Shown here one piece after another: positions 16,963-25,655 of a stretch of 64,000 nt of DNA. Location of the stretch: assembly GCA_022842065.1 (NCBI GenBank), contig JALHQH010000001.1, positions 310,001 through 374,000 of the forward strand, in the 5' to 3' direction. Under the pieces are notes generated by a model. That model saw nothing but the letters and a program-made list of their open reading frames with translations, ran no database searches and had not been told where the DNA came from. How positions within the stretch are numbered: the first letter of the stretch is position 1; each line of letters starts with the position of its first letter. The translations under genes were made by a program, and so were the position numbers. The stretch is from Caldilineaceae bacterium. GTDB lineage: Bacteria > Chloroflexota > Anaerolineae > Caldilineales > Caldilineaceae.

Positions 16963-19053
16963 TTAGGCGTAGGTGAGGGTTACCACCAGATTTGCATATT
17001 TGTCGACCAGCACCGTGGCATTAGGGCCGATGACCGCGGTCGAATCTTTCTCTTCGACAATCGCGGGGCCGGGAAAGGTCATCCCTGCGCCGAGTAGATA
17101 GCGATCATAGACCGGCGTCTCGACAAAGCCGCCGAGTTCGGCAAAGTAGACCGGGCGCGGTGCTTTCAGGGCAATCGTTGGATCAGCGCCCCGATCGGCG
17201 GCTTCCTGGAGCAGAATGTGGGGGCGGGGACCACTGGCCGTGAGGCGACAGGTGGTAATCTCCAGCCCCAGGTGACGATGCGCATACCCATAAATCTCCT
17301 GGTAGCGCTCGTAAAAGAGCGGTGCGAGTTCCTCTGCCAGATCGACTGTGCTCAGGCTGGTAAAGGGTAGATCAACGACGATCTCATGACCCTGGCCAAC
17401 ATGGCGTAAGTCAGCCTTGAGTTGGAAGGTCATCTCGGCCGGATCAACGCCAGCTTCGCGCAAGCGGGCTTCCCCCTCCGTTTTGAGCAGCGCGTAGATC
17501 GCATCCAGCTCCGGCAAGGTCTCCTGGGCCAGGTGGGCGATAAAGGTGCGGGCAAAATCAAAGGAGGCGGGGGCGGTCAAAAAGCCCAACGCCGAGGCTA
17601 CCCCAGCGCTAGCCGGGCAGATATACCCCTGCATCTTCAGTGCCCGCGCAATCTGGTGGGCATGGACCGGGCCGGCCCCACCAAAAGCGATCAACTTGAG
17701 GCGGCGTGGGTCAGCCCCGCGTTCGGCCACATGGACACGGGTGGCGGAGATCATATTCTCGTTAACGATCTGATAGATGCCATGCGCCGCCGCGGTGACG
17801 CTACAGTTGAGCGGCTCGGCCAGGGCGGTACGGATCGCTCGTTCGGCGGCCTCCCGATCCAAACTCATGCGCCCACCCAGGAAGTAATCCGGATTGAGGT
17901 AGCCCAAGTGCAGATCGGCATCGGTGACTGTCGGCAGGGTGCCACCTTGGCGATAGCAGGCCGGCCCCGGGTCGGCCCCGGAGGATTCCGGCCCCACTTT
18001 GAGCAGCCCCAATTCATCGACGCGCGCAATGCTGCCACCCCCTGCGCCGATCTCCAGCAGTTCGATGGTGGGGATGCGCACGGGCAGCCCGCTGCCCCGT
18101 TTGAAGCGGTGCACACGTGCCACTTCAAAGTCATCACTCATCAGCGGTTGACCATTTTTGATCACACACATCTTGGCCGTCGTTCCGCCCATATCAAACG
18201 AAACCAGGTTGCGGTCACCGGTGATGTCGCCGTAAAAGACCGCCGCCAATACCCCCGCAGCCGGCCCCGACTCAATCAGGCGCACCGGGAATTGGGCCGC
18301 AGTCTCCGCCGTGGTAATCCCGCCGCTGGAGAGCATCATATAGAGCTGCTTCTGAAAGCCACCGGCGGCCAACTCGGCTTGCAGACGCTTGACATAGCCG
18401 TGGGTCAGGGGTTGGACATAGGCATTGCAGACGGTGGTCGACATCCGCTCATATTCACGGATTTCAGGGGCGACCTGACTGGAGAGGGAGACGCTCGCCT
18501 CGGGCCAATGTTCGGCCAGCCAGGCCCCCACCTGCTCTTCGTGCGCGGGGTTGGTAAACGAGTGGAGAAAACAGACGGCAATCGCCTGCACTTCATGGGC
18601 GGCCAGGGTCTCCTTGATCGCGGCCAATTCAGCCAACTGTAGTGGCTCGACCACCTCACCGCGCCCGTTGAGCCGCTCGGTCACTTCCAAGCGCAGGGGC
18701 CGGGGGACGAGCGGCTGCGGCAAGACCATCAGCAGATCGTAGATGTCATAGCGCATCTCTTTGGCGATTTCGAGGATGTCACGGAAACCGCGGGTCGTAA
18801 TCAGCGCGGTCTTCGCACCCTTGCGTTCAATCAGGGCATTGGTGATCAACGTGGTGCCGTGGATGGCCGTTTCAACTTGTTCACCCGACAGGGCGCTGGT
18901 GGCCAGTAGATTGGCCCAGCCTTCCATGACGGCGCGGGCTGGTTCGTGGGGGGTGGTTAACGTTTTGTAGCTGGTAATTTGTCCTGTAATGGTATCAATA
19001 AAGACAAAGTCTGTGAAGGTACCACCGATATCAAAACCAAAGCGAATAGCCAT
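16963..19053 (-). CDS. hyuA: Hydantoinase A / oxoprolinase alpha-type ATPase subunit
   Basis: 696-residue HyuA protein, first gene of a five-gene minus-strand run. Motifs: FGFDIGGTFTDFVFID at residues 4-19, SFDMGGTTAKMCV, and LIAFGGAGPVHAHQIARAL. Length and domain order are those of N-methylhydantoinase A and 5-oxoprolinase relatives. ATG 19053 has the purine-rich GGAAGAAGATG just upstream. It is strongly similar to the next gene, so tandem duplication is likely. The 349-bp divergent intergenic region holds the promoters. Acts in the cytosol with a HyuB subunit. Confidence 0.94.
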   Translation of the reverse strand: MAIRFGFDIGGTFTDFVFIDTITGQITSYKTLTTPHEPARAVMEGWANLLATSALSGEQVETAIHGTTLITNALIERKGAKTALITTRGFRDILEIAKEMRYDIYDLLMVLPQPLVPRPLRLEVTERLNGRGEVVEPLQLAELAAIKETLAAHEVQAIAVCFLHSFTNPAHEEQVGAWLAEHWPEASVSLSSQVAPEIREYERMSTTVCNAYVQPLTHGYVKRLQAELAAGGFQKQLYMMLSSGGITTAETAAQFPVRLIESGPAAGVLAAVFYGDITGDRNLVSFDMGGTTAKMCVIKNGQPLMSDDFEVARVHRFKRGSGLPVRIPTIELLEIGAGGGSIARVDELGLLKVGPESSGADPGPACYRQGGTLPTVTDADLHLGYLNPDYFLGGRMSLDREAAERAIRTALAEPLNCSVTAAAHGIYQIVNENMISATRVHVAERGADPRRLKLIAFGGAGPVHAHQIARALKMQGYICPASAGVASALGFLTAPASFDFARTFIAHLAQETLPELDAIYALLKTEGEARLREAGVDPAEMTFQLKADLRHVGQGHEIVVDLPFTSLSTVDLAEELAPLFYERYQEIYGYAHRHLGLEITTCRLTASGPRPHILLQEAADRGADPTIALKAPRPVYFAELGGFVETPVYDRYLLGAGMTFPGPAIVEEKDSTAVIGPNATVLVDKYANLVVTLTYA

Positions 19054-19139
19054 GTCATCTTCTTCCGTTACATTCTTCCGTGAATTTTTCTGGAAATTTT
19101 TCTGGCAAAGTGAAGGTTGATTCTATACACTATGCACAA

Positions 19140-19167
19140 TTCACAAAGTTTTTTCCTGATGTATAAT
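19140..19167 (+). promoter_or_regulatory. Secondary sigma-70-like promoter candidate
   Basis: TTCACA (19140-19145), 16-bp spacer, TATAAT (19162-19167) preceded by TG one base earlier. A perfect -10 with a moderate -35. It lies upstream of the stronger candidate at 19198-19226 and could be an additional start for the plus-strand operon. Confidence 0.45.
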
Positions 19168-19197
19168 CAAAAAGAGCGTTGCAGACGATCCGCTCGA

Positions 19198-19226
19198 TTG
19201 ACATGTTGCACAAAGCATGATATAAC
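19198..19226 (+). promoter_or_regulatory. Strong sigma-70-like promoter for the enolase/HyuB/enolase operon
   Basis: TTGACA (19198-19203), exactly 17 bp, TATAAC (19221-19226). This is a near-consensus housekeeping promoter. The predicted start of transcription, about 19233, is immediately followed by the palindrome at 19235-19266, the arrangement expected for a repressed promoter. It drives the gene starting at 19403 with a leader of about 170 bases. Confidence 0.7.
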
Positions 19227-19234
19227 TCTTGTCA

Positions 19235-19266
19235 CGCACTGTCAACTGTCAACAGTTGACAGTGCG
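19235..19266. promoter_or_regulatory. Palindromic operator candidate over the transcription start
   Basis: Inverted repeat CGCACTGTCAACTGT / ACAGTTGACAGTGCG with a two-base centre. Nested in it is the perfect 15-mer TGTCAACAGTTGACA (19247-19261), plus an extra TGTCAAC half-site. It begins two bases after the predicted transcription start. A related site, TGTCAACTGTTAACA, lies at 58608-58622 ahead of another operon, which suggests a shared regulator encoded outside this window. Confidence 0.65.
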
Positions 19267-19402
19267 CAATAAAGGTACACAAATGAGCATGTAAAAAGTT
19301 CATTGCTGACAAAACTACCCCCTAGTTTTTGCATTAATCAAAATCGCTTTGTCGCACCTTCTGTGAATTAACCCTCCTACTGATTGACAACTGCATAATC
19401 CT

Positions 19403-20491
19403 ATGAAAATTACCAACGTAAAAGCAACGGCCATTAATATCCCGCGAGCACATCGGTTAACCACCTCTTACGGGAGTATTGACTATGCCCCCACGATCCT
19501 GCTTGAAATTGCCACCGATGAAGGCTTGACCGGCATTGGACAGGTCTCTGTCGATGCCCCCTTCTATGGGGAGACGACCGAAGGGATGCTCGCCAACATC
19601 CGCACCTATCTGGCCCCGGCGCTGATCGGCGAAAACCCGCTCAACATTACCCACCTCAACCATAAGATGCATGCCGCCCTGCCCCACCACTGGTGCTCCT
19701 ACTCCGGTGTGGATATGGCGCTCTGGGATCTCAAGGGCAAGGCGCTGGGTGTGCCGCTCTACCAACTACTAGGGGGCAAGGTCCGTGATGGGTTATCCCT
19801 GATGGGCTTTGTCCATTTGGATGAACCAGCCGAAATGGCGGCCCAAGCCGTCGCCACGCTTGACCAATATGGCTACCCCGTCCTCAAGATGAAGATTGGG
19901 CTCGATCCCAAGGAAGATGTCGCCCGCTACCGGGCGGTAGCCGAGGCAATCGGTGACCGGGCGGTGATCCAGGTCGATGGCAATACTGGGTATACGATTG
20001 CCCAGGCGCTTCCCGCCCTTACCAAGATGGAGCAGATTGGGGCCCTCGGCGCGATCGAGCAACCGGTGGCGCGGTTGGAAGATCTGGCGGAGATTGCGCG
20101 GCGCCTGGCCACCCCCGTCATGGCCGACGAAGCGATCTATCCCCCCGAGGATGCGATTGAAGTGGTGCGGCGCAAGGCGGCCAGCCTTGCGCTAATGAAG
20201 CTCAACAAACATGGCGGCATTCACAATGTCCACCGCATTGGCATGATCTTTGAAGCCGCCGGCTATGGGCTTTCGATTGCGATTTATTATGACCTGATCG
20301 GTGTGGCCGCCGCACATCTGGCGGCAGCGTTGCCCTGTGTCACCTGGCCCTCGCCCGCGACGCCGATGACCGACACGATTGTGGCCACGCCCTTCGCCCC
20401 CAAGGGGTTGGCGCTCGATGCCCCTAACGACCCTGGCCTGGGTGTCGAGTTGGATTGGGATAAAGTCAAACATTATGCAGTGGATCTATAG
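19403..20491 (+). CDS. Enolase-superfamily enzyme (muconate lactonising/dipeptide epimerase type)
   Basis: 362-residue mandelate racemase/muconate lactonising family protein: an N-terminal capping domain (about 1-120) and a TIM barrel. The acid/base and metal residues of the MLE-type barrel are visible: Lys pair in LKMKIG, Asp in IQVDGNTGY, Glu in GAIEQPVA, Asp/Glu in VMADEAIYP and Lys in ALMKLNKHGG. Family members racemise or epimerise N-acyl amino acids and dipeptides or isomerise lactones. With HyuAB and peptide importers nearby, an amino-acid-derivative racemase is the more likely role (inference). It is followed after two bases by hyuB and then by a close paralogue. No clear ribosome binding site precedes ATG 19403. 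Confidence 0.9.
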   Translation: MKITNVKATAINIPRAHRLTTSYGSIDYAPTILLEIATDEGLTGIGQVSVDAPFYGETTEGMLANIRTYLAPALIGENPLNITHLNHKMHAALPHHWCSYSGVDMALWDLKGKALGVPLYQLLGGKVRDGLSLMGFVHLDEPAEMAAQAVATLDQYGYPVLKMKIGLDPKEDVARYRAVAEAIGDRAVIQVDGNTGYTIAQALPALTKMEQIGALGAIEQPVARLEDLAEIARRLATPVMADEAIYPPEDAIEVVRRKAASLALMKLNKHGGIHNVHRIGMIFEAAGYGLSIAIYYDLIGVAAAHLAAALPCVTWPSPATPMTDTIVATPFAPKGLALDAPNDPGLGVELDWDKVKHYAVDL

Positions 20492-20493
20492 GG

Positions 20494-22170
20494 ATGATGA
20501 ACAATTCGGTAAATGCCACCCAACTTGACGCGATCTCGCTGGAAATCATGTGGCAACGGCTGATTAGCGTCATGGATGAGATCGACAACGCGACGGTGCG
20601 CACCTCGTTTTCCACGATTGTGGGCGAGAGTCGCGATTTTGCCTGTGTCCTGCTCGATCAAGCAGGCGATTCGATCTGCCAATCCAGCTTTAGCCCGCCC
20701 GACTTTTGTGTGATCTTGCCGCGCACCACCCGCTCGCTGCTGGAACGTTTTCCCGTAGAGACGCTCCAAGAGGGTGATGTGCTCTTTACCAATGATGCCT
20801 GGTTAGGGGCCGGCCATCTGCCCGACTGTGTGGTGGTGACGCCGGTCTTTTGGCAGGGCAAGGTCGTTGCCTTTATGGGGACAATTGCCCATGTCTCGGA
20901 TGTAGGCGGCCATCGCGGGGATATCGAATGTTACGATGTCTTCACTGAAGGGCTGCGCATGCCGCCGTGCAAGCTCTATGTGGCCGGCAAAGAGAATGAA
21001 CTGGCCTTTTCGCTGATTGACGCCAACTGCCGCGTGCCGGCAATGGTGTTGGGCGATCTGCGCGCGATTGCCGGCACCCATCAGATCGGCAAGCAGCGCA
21101 TCCAAGAGTTTATGGCGGACTATGGCCTGGTCGAGATTGGCACGCTGTCCGCCGAGATCCATGCGCGCTCAGAAGCGCTCATGCGCCAACGGATTGCCGC
21201 GCTGCCGGACGGGATCTATGAGTTCGGTCTTGATATTGATGGCTACATTGATATTGTCCACCTGCATGCCACCGTCGAAGTGCGCGGCAGTGACATCTAT
21301 GTCGATTACACCGGTACTTCGCCGCAGACACGCAAGGGGGCGATCAACTGTGTTTACAATGTCACCTATTCGGGCACCATGTATCCCTTCAAATGTGCGC
21401 TGGTGCCACAGGTACCCAACAACTCCGGGCTCTTCCGCCCGATCCATGTGACGGCACCCAAGGGCTGCATCCTCAACTGTGAATTTCCCTTTCCCGTGCG
21501 CGCCCGCGCCAAGGTCACCAACAATATCAATCAGGTGCTCTTTGGCGCACTCTGGCCGATCTTGGGGGAGAATGGGCAGGCGGGTAGCGGCTCGATCTGG
21601 CCCTTTAGTGTGAGTGGGACGATTGATGGTTATGGCACCTTTGCGGTCTTCATCTTGCCCCACGGCGGTCGCGGCGCCATGCGCAACCTGGATGGGCTGC
21701 TGCCGATTGCCTTCCCCCACAACAGTTCCGTCACCGCCACCGAGATCATGGAGCTGCAAGCCCCGATCCTGATGGTCTGCAAAGAATTTCTGCCCGACTC
21801 GGCTGGGGCCGGACGGCAACGAGGTGGGATCAGCCAGGTGATCAAGTTCCGCAACATTGCCGACGTGCCCATGTCGGTGCGCATCCGGCCCGACAAAATG
21901 TTCTGTGATCCCCCAGGGATTGACGGCGGTCAACCGGGCAAAGTCGGCACTGTCCACATCAACGGCGCGTTGATCACCCGCTTTCCGCCGATTGAATATC
22001 AACCCGGCGATCTGATCGAGTTGCGTATGCCAGGGGGCGGCGGCTTTGGCCCGGTCGCCGAACGGGAGCGGGCGTTGATTCTGGCCGATCTGGCCTTGGG
22101 CTATATCACCCCAGAAGGGGCGCGCCGCGACTATGGGTTGGTGCTGGCGGAGGGTGAGGTGCCCGCATGA
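20494..22170 (+). CDS. hyuB: Hydantoinase B / oxoprolinase beta-type subunit, without adjacent HyuA
   Basis: 558-residue HyuB protein. Blocks: LDAISLEIMWQRLISVMDE, RTSFSTIVGESRDFACVLLD, NDAWLGAGHLPD, VSDVGGHRGDIE and SAGAGRRRGG-like SAGAGRQRGGISQ. It resembles the copy at 13043-14689 closely. It sits between two enolase-superfamily genes and overlaps the second by four bases (ATGA), so these three are co-translated. No hyuA lies on this strand; the divergent hyuA pair is the obvious partner, giving two A and three B subunits in the window. ATG 20494 or 20497 could both be used. Confidence 0.93.
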   Translation: MMNNSVNATQLDAISLEIMWQRLISVMDEIDNATVRTSFSTIVGESRDFACVLLDQAGDSICQSSFSPPDFCVILPRTTRSLLERFPVETLQEGDVLFTNDAWLGAGHLPDCVVVTPVFWQGKVVAFMGTIAHVSDVGGHRGDIECYDVFTEGLRMPPCKLYVAGKENELAFSLIDANCRVPAMVLGDLRAIAGTHQIGKQRIQEFMADYGLVEIGTLSAEIHARSEALMRQRIAALPDGIYEFGLDIDGYIDIVHLHATVEVRGSDIYVDYTGTSPQTRKGAINCVYNVTYSGTMYPFKCALVPQVPNNSGLFRPIHVTAPKGCILNCEFPFPVRARAKVTNNINQVLFGALWPILGENGQAGSGSIWPFSVSGTIDGYGTFAVFILPHGGRGAMRNLDGLLPIAFPHNSSVTATEIMELQAPILMVCKEFLPDSAGAGRQRGGISQVIKFRNIADVPMSVRIRPDKMFCDPPGIDGGQPGKVGTVHINGALITRFPPIEYQPGDLIELRMPGGGGFGPVAERERALILADLALGYITPEGARRDYGLVLAEGEVPA

Positions 22171-23276
22171 AGATCACCGATGTGCGTACCACCGTCATCG
22201 CGCTGCCCCGCTCGGCGACCTTAACCACCGCCTATGGCAGCACGGGCTCGGCCATCACCGTCATTGTCGAACTCTTCACCGATGTGGGGCTGGTCGGGAT
22301 TGGGCAGACCGCGGTGGCCCCCCGTTCCTATGGCGAGACCGCCGAGGGCATGGCCGTCAACATCCAGACCCATCTGGCCCCCGCCGTGATTGGCGAGTCG
22401 CCCTTTGATATTGAACGGTTGATCGCCAAGTTGCAGGCAGCCTTGCCTGATCACTGGTCTTCCCATGCCGGGGTTGAGTTTGCGCTCTGGGATCTCAAGG
22501 GCAAGGCGCTGGGGGTGCCGGTCTACCAATTGCTCGGCGGCAAGGTGCGCGACGGCGTCAATCTCATGGGCTTTGTCCACGATGATACGCCGGAACGGAT
22601 GGCGGAAGAGGCCAAGACGATCCTCGACGAGCACGCGTTTCCGGTGCTCAAAATGAAGATCGCCCTCGACCCCCAAACCGATGTCGCCCGCTATCGCGCG
22701 GTGGCCAAGGCGGTGGGCAACCGCGCGGTGATCCAGGTTGATGGCAATACGGGGTATACCATTGCCCAAGCCCTGCCCGTGCTCACAACAATGGAGCGCA
22801 TTGGGGCCTTGGGCGCGATTGAGCAACCGGTCGCCCGGCTTACGGATCTGACCGAAATCGCCCGCCGGCTCGCCACCCCGGTCATGGCCGATGAAGCGAT
22901 CTATCCACCGGCAGATGCCATCGAGCTGGTGCAGCAGAAAGCGGCCAGCATCGCCCTGATGAAGATCACCAAACATGGAGGCATCCGCAATGTCCAGAAG
23001 ATTGCCACGATCTTCGACGCTGCCGGCCTGATCCTCTCCATGGCGATCTACTTCGATGTGATTGCCCTGGCCGCCGCGCATCTGGCCGCGGCGTTACCCT
23101 GTGTCCAATGGCCATCGCCCTATACCTGGTTGGATGACACGATCCTAGAAAAACCATTCCAACCCGATGGTCTGCTCCTGCGTGTCCCCGATGCCCCCGG
23201 TTTTGGCATTGATCTGGACTTGCACAAAGTCAAAAAGTACGCCCAGCACGCACCCGTGCAATGGACAGCGCAGTAG
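22167..23276 (+). CDS. Enolase-superfamily enzyme, paralogue of 19403-20491
   Basis: 369-residue MR/MLE-type enzyme with the same landmarks as its paralogue: LKMKIALDP (Lys pair), IQVDGNTGY (Asp), GAIEQPVAR (Glu), VMADEAIYP (Asp/Glu) and ALMKITKHGG (Lys). The active-site set is preserved, while the C-terminal part, which lines the substrate pocket, differs (SPYTWLDDTILEKPF here against SPATPMTDTIVATPF). The two copies may therefore act on different substrates or stereoisomers. ATG 22167 overlaps the hyuB stop by four bases. It is the last gene of the operon; a repeat-filled gap follows. Confidence 0.9.
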   Translation: MKITDVRTTVIALPRSATLTTAYGSTGSAITVIVELFTDVGLVGIGQTAVAPRSYGETAEGMAVNIQTHLAPAVIGESPFDIERLIAKLQAALPDHWSSHAGVEFALWDLKGKALGVPVYQLLGGKVRDGVNLMGFVHDDTPERMAEEAKTILDEHAFPVLKMKIALDPQTDVARYRAVAKAVGNRAVIQVDGNTGYTIAQALPVLTTMERIGALGAIEQPVARLTDLTEIARRLATPVMADEAIYPPADAIELVQQKAASIALMKITKHGGIRNVQKIATIFDAAGLILSMAIYFDVIALAAAHLAAALPCVQWPSPYTWLDDTILEKPFQPDGLLLRVPDAPGFGIDLDLHKVKKYAQHAPVQWTAQ

Positions 23277-23282
23277 TGTTTG

Positions 23283-23597
23283 GTGAAATAAGGAAACCCC
23301 TCCCTAACCCTCCCCAGCTTGGGGAGGGAACCGTCACGCCGCTAGCAGAGACCAAGGCTCCTCCCCCCAGCGGGGGGAGGCTGGGAGGGGGTAGAATTTA
23401 CCCATCAAGACTTATTTCACAAAACAGTACTCTTCTGTGAAATAAGTCTTGATAGGAATCAAACCCCTCCCTAACCCTCCCCAGCTTGGGGAGGGAACCG
23501 TCACCTCGCCGGTGAGGTCACGGCTCCTCTCCCAAGCTGGGGGAGGTTGGGAGGGGGTAGAATTTACCTATCAAAACTTATTTCACAAAACAGTAGC
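23283..23597. repeat. Two adjacent copies of the CCCTCCCTAACCCTCCCC palindromic element
   Basis: Copy 1 is about 23283-23431 and copy 2 about 23434-23597. Each has inverted ends of the form GTGAAATAAG / CTTATTTCAC, then CCCCTCCCTAACCCTCCCC, an internal CAGCTTGGGGAGGG hairpin and GGGAGGGGGTAGAATTTAC. The two copies are nearly identical over more than 100 bp. With the remaining ~120 bp up to the next gene (nothing recognised there except a ribosome binding site) they fill the 444-bp gap 23277-23720. Confidence 0.85.
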
Positions 23598-23720
23598 CAC
23601 AGGGGATGAAAATGGCACGCGGTGGCGGCAGATAAAAAATCAGCCCAATCCGCGTGCCAGCTTACCTTTCGTTCGATCAACCTTAGTAAATTTTCGTTCA
23701 ATAAAGGAGTAAATTGACTT

Positions 23721-25346
23721 ATGCAAGATCAAAAGCGCTTTGCCTGGCGACGGTTATGGGTTAACACCCTGACCGCCATGCTACTCTTGGCCATGCTGGT
23801 TGGCTGTGTAGCCCCGGCCATGCCGGCGGCGGATAGTGGTGCGGCAGCAGCAACGGTGGCCCCTGCGGCTGAAGCCCCGACCAGTGACACCGTCACCGTC
23901 GGCATGAATGAATTGGTCACCTCGCTCGATCCGCCCACCGACTGGGCGATTGCCGCCACCTGGATTCACATGAATATCTTTGACTGCCTGGTCTGGCGCA
24001 ACCGCGAAACCGCAGAATTTGAGCCGTGGCTGGCCGAATCTTGGGAGAACATTGACGAGACCACCTGGCGCATGAAGCTGCGCGAAGGGGTTACCTTCCA
24101 CAATGGCGAGCCCTTTAATGCCGATGCGGTAGTCTGGACCTATCAGCGCATCAAGGATGACGAGACGATGATCACCTACAACCAGTGGACTTTCCTGGCT
24201 GAGATCAACGTGATCGATCCCTTCAATGTCGAGTTTGTCACGACCGCCCCCGAGCCGGCGTTCTTGAGCAAAATGGCCGGCACCGGCTGTGGCATCCAAG
24301 CGCCAGAACATGGCAAAACCCAAATGGAAAGCGGCGCCGAGTATACCCCGGTCGGCACCGGCCCCTTCCAGTACGCGGAATGGGTCAAGGATGACAGCAT
24401 CACCTTAACCGCCAATGAGTCATATTGGCAGACCGTGCCCGCGATTAAGACCTTGATCTTCCGGGCGATTCCCGAAGTTTCCACCCGCGTGGCCAACCTG
24501 CTGACCGCGGATGTTGACCTGGTGCTCAGTGTCCCGGCGCAGGATTGGGAACGCGTCAACGAAAACGAAGGGACCACGGTTAAACAGTTCCTCACCTCGC
24601 AGGTGATGTTGTTGGCCCTGCGCGCCGGCCCTTCAGAGAAATTCCCGGAATGGGAAGGGATCACTTCGAATGCGCTGGTCCGCAAAGCGATCAGCTATGC
24701 GATTGACCGGCAATCGCTGGTCGACTTGATCGATGGGATGGGCATTCCTGTCCTGTCACGTATTACCCCGCCAACCTTGGGCACAGACGAGCGCTTTATT
24801 AACCAGGTGGGTGAGTATAACCCCGACCGGGCGCGCGAGCTGCTGGCCGAAGCCGGCTATAACGGCGAAGAGTTGGTCTTCCAATCCAGCACCTCTTGGC
24901 TGAATCAGAAGGAAGTCGCGGAAGCGATTACCGCGATGCTGCAGGATGTGGGGCTGAACGTCAAGTTGGAAGTCTATGATGTCACCACCTTCCGCGAGCA
25001 GATCTACTTCCCCTACAAGAACGAAGAACTCTACATGGATGCGTTGGGGAACTCCTTCTTCGACCCGTGGATCACTGTCCTCTCCGAGCGCAGCGACCGC
25101 CGTGAACGCAGCGGCTGGAGTGGCCCGGTGGCCGACGAAGTTGACCAACTGATTCGCGACGCCGCGGTTGACATGGATCCCGAGAGCCGCGCCGCCAAGT
25201 ATGTGCGCATCCAAGAGCTCTTCCTGGAAGATGTCCCGACCATTTACCTCTACCAGATGTATGACACCGTCGGCATCAACGAGCGCCTCACCTGGGAACC
25301 GCCGTTGGATGGTTTCCTCTGGCTGGGGAACGCGACGCTGAATTAG
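23721..25346 (+). CDS. Importer 2: ABC substrate-binding lipoprotein (family 5)
   Basis: 541-residue family 5 binding protein. Signal peptide ends in LLLAMLVGC, where Cys is the lipid-anchored residue, followed by an Ala-rich linker and the full two-lobe domain (LAESWENIDETTWRMKLREG is a typical family block). ATG 23721 follows AAAGGAG (23703-23709) at a somewhat long spacing of 11 bases. It leads two permease genes (after a 309-bp repeat-filled gap) and an S9 peptidase gene. No ATPase genes accompany it. Ligand unknown; peptide-like solutes are plausible given the peptidase downstream. Confidence 0.92.
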   Translation: MQDQKRFAWRRLWVNTLTAMLLLAMLVGCVAPAMPAADSGAAAATVAPAAEAPTSDTVTVGMNELVTSLDPPTDWAIAATWIHMNIFDCLVWRNRETAEFEPWLAESWENIDETTWRMKLREGVTFHNGEPFNADAVVWTYQRIKDDETMITYNQWTFLAEINVIDPFNVEFVTTAPEPAFLSKMAGTGCGIQAPEHGKTQMESGAEYTPVGTGPFQYAEWVKDDSITLTANESYWQTVPAIKTLIFRAIPEVSTRVANLLTADVDLVLSVPAQDWERVNENEGTTVKQFLTSQVMLLALRAGPSEKFPEWEGITSNALVRKAISYAIDRQSLVDLIDGMGIPVLSRITPPTLGTDERFINQVGEYNPDRARELLAEAGYNGEELVFQSSTSWLNQKEVAEAITAMLQDVGLNVKLEVYDVTTFREQIYFPYKNEELYMDALGNSFFDPWITVLSERSDRRERSGWSGPVADEVDQLIRDAAVDMDPESRAAKYVRIQELFLEDVPTIYLYQMYDTVGINERLTWEPPLDGFLWLGNATLN

Positions 25347-25405
25347 TGATGTGATGCGTGAAACGTGATGCGTGATGCGTAAAACGTGATGCGTAAAACG
25401 TGAAG
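25347..25405. repeat. Short tandem repeats ACGTGATGCGTAAA
   Basis: Irregular tandem array of GTGATGCGTGAAACGTGATG and GCGTAAAACGTGAT units. The complementary words appear at 11340-11363. The array follows the binding-protein stop directly. Confidence 0.6.
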
Positions 25406-25474
25406 GGGAGAGACGAGATAGGGGTGAACCGCTCGTGTCTCTCCCGCTCGTATCTGTACTGAGATCAGAATGAG

Positions 25475-25624
25475 AAGCGGAGTGCCACCCCCTCCTAACC
25501 TCCCCCAGGTTGGGGGAGGAACAGTCTCGGGGCTGAGGAACCACTGGCTCCCTCCCCAAGCTGGGGAGGGCTGGGGTGGGGTTTCACAAAACCGACCCCA
25601 GTAAGGAGGGGTGGCACTCCGCTT
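25475..25624. repeat. CCCTCC-type element with perfect 17-bp inverted ends
   Basis: A 150-bp element bounded by AAGCGGAGTGCCACCCC and its exact complement. Inside are CCTCCTAACCTCCCCCAG..., an internal hairpin and GGGGAGGGCTGGGGTGGGG. It is one member of the dispersed family also seen at 23283, 29746, 34350, 39121, 40288 and 53828, but its ends differ from the others. It occupies most of the gap between the binding protein and permease of importer 2. Confidence 0.8.
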
Positions 25625-25655
25625 TTCAAATTGATCGTAGTCTAAGAACTGACTT

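Larger units (their letters stand above)
19054..19402. promoter_or_regulatory. Divergent regulatory region between hyuA and the enolase-superfamily gene
   Basis: A 349-bp, notably AT-rich gap between divergent transcription units. It carries two plus-strand promoter candidates (19140-19167 and 19198-19226) and a palindromic operator (19235-19266). On the minus strand a weak TATAGAAT-type -10 can be seen near 19120-19130, without a convincing -35. No coding sequence is apparent. Confidence 0.7.

Noticed and set aside
13484..18642. Long plus-strand frames of 300-400 codons opposite the hyuA/hyuB genes (13484-14440, 15058-16293, 17422-18642)
   Set aside because: They are antisense to full-length HyuA/HyuB proteins with clear domain motifs. 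High GC at third positions creates such mirror frames; their composition (rich in Gly, Arg, His, Gln) is not protein-like.
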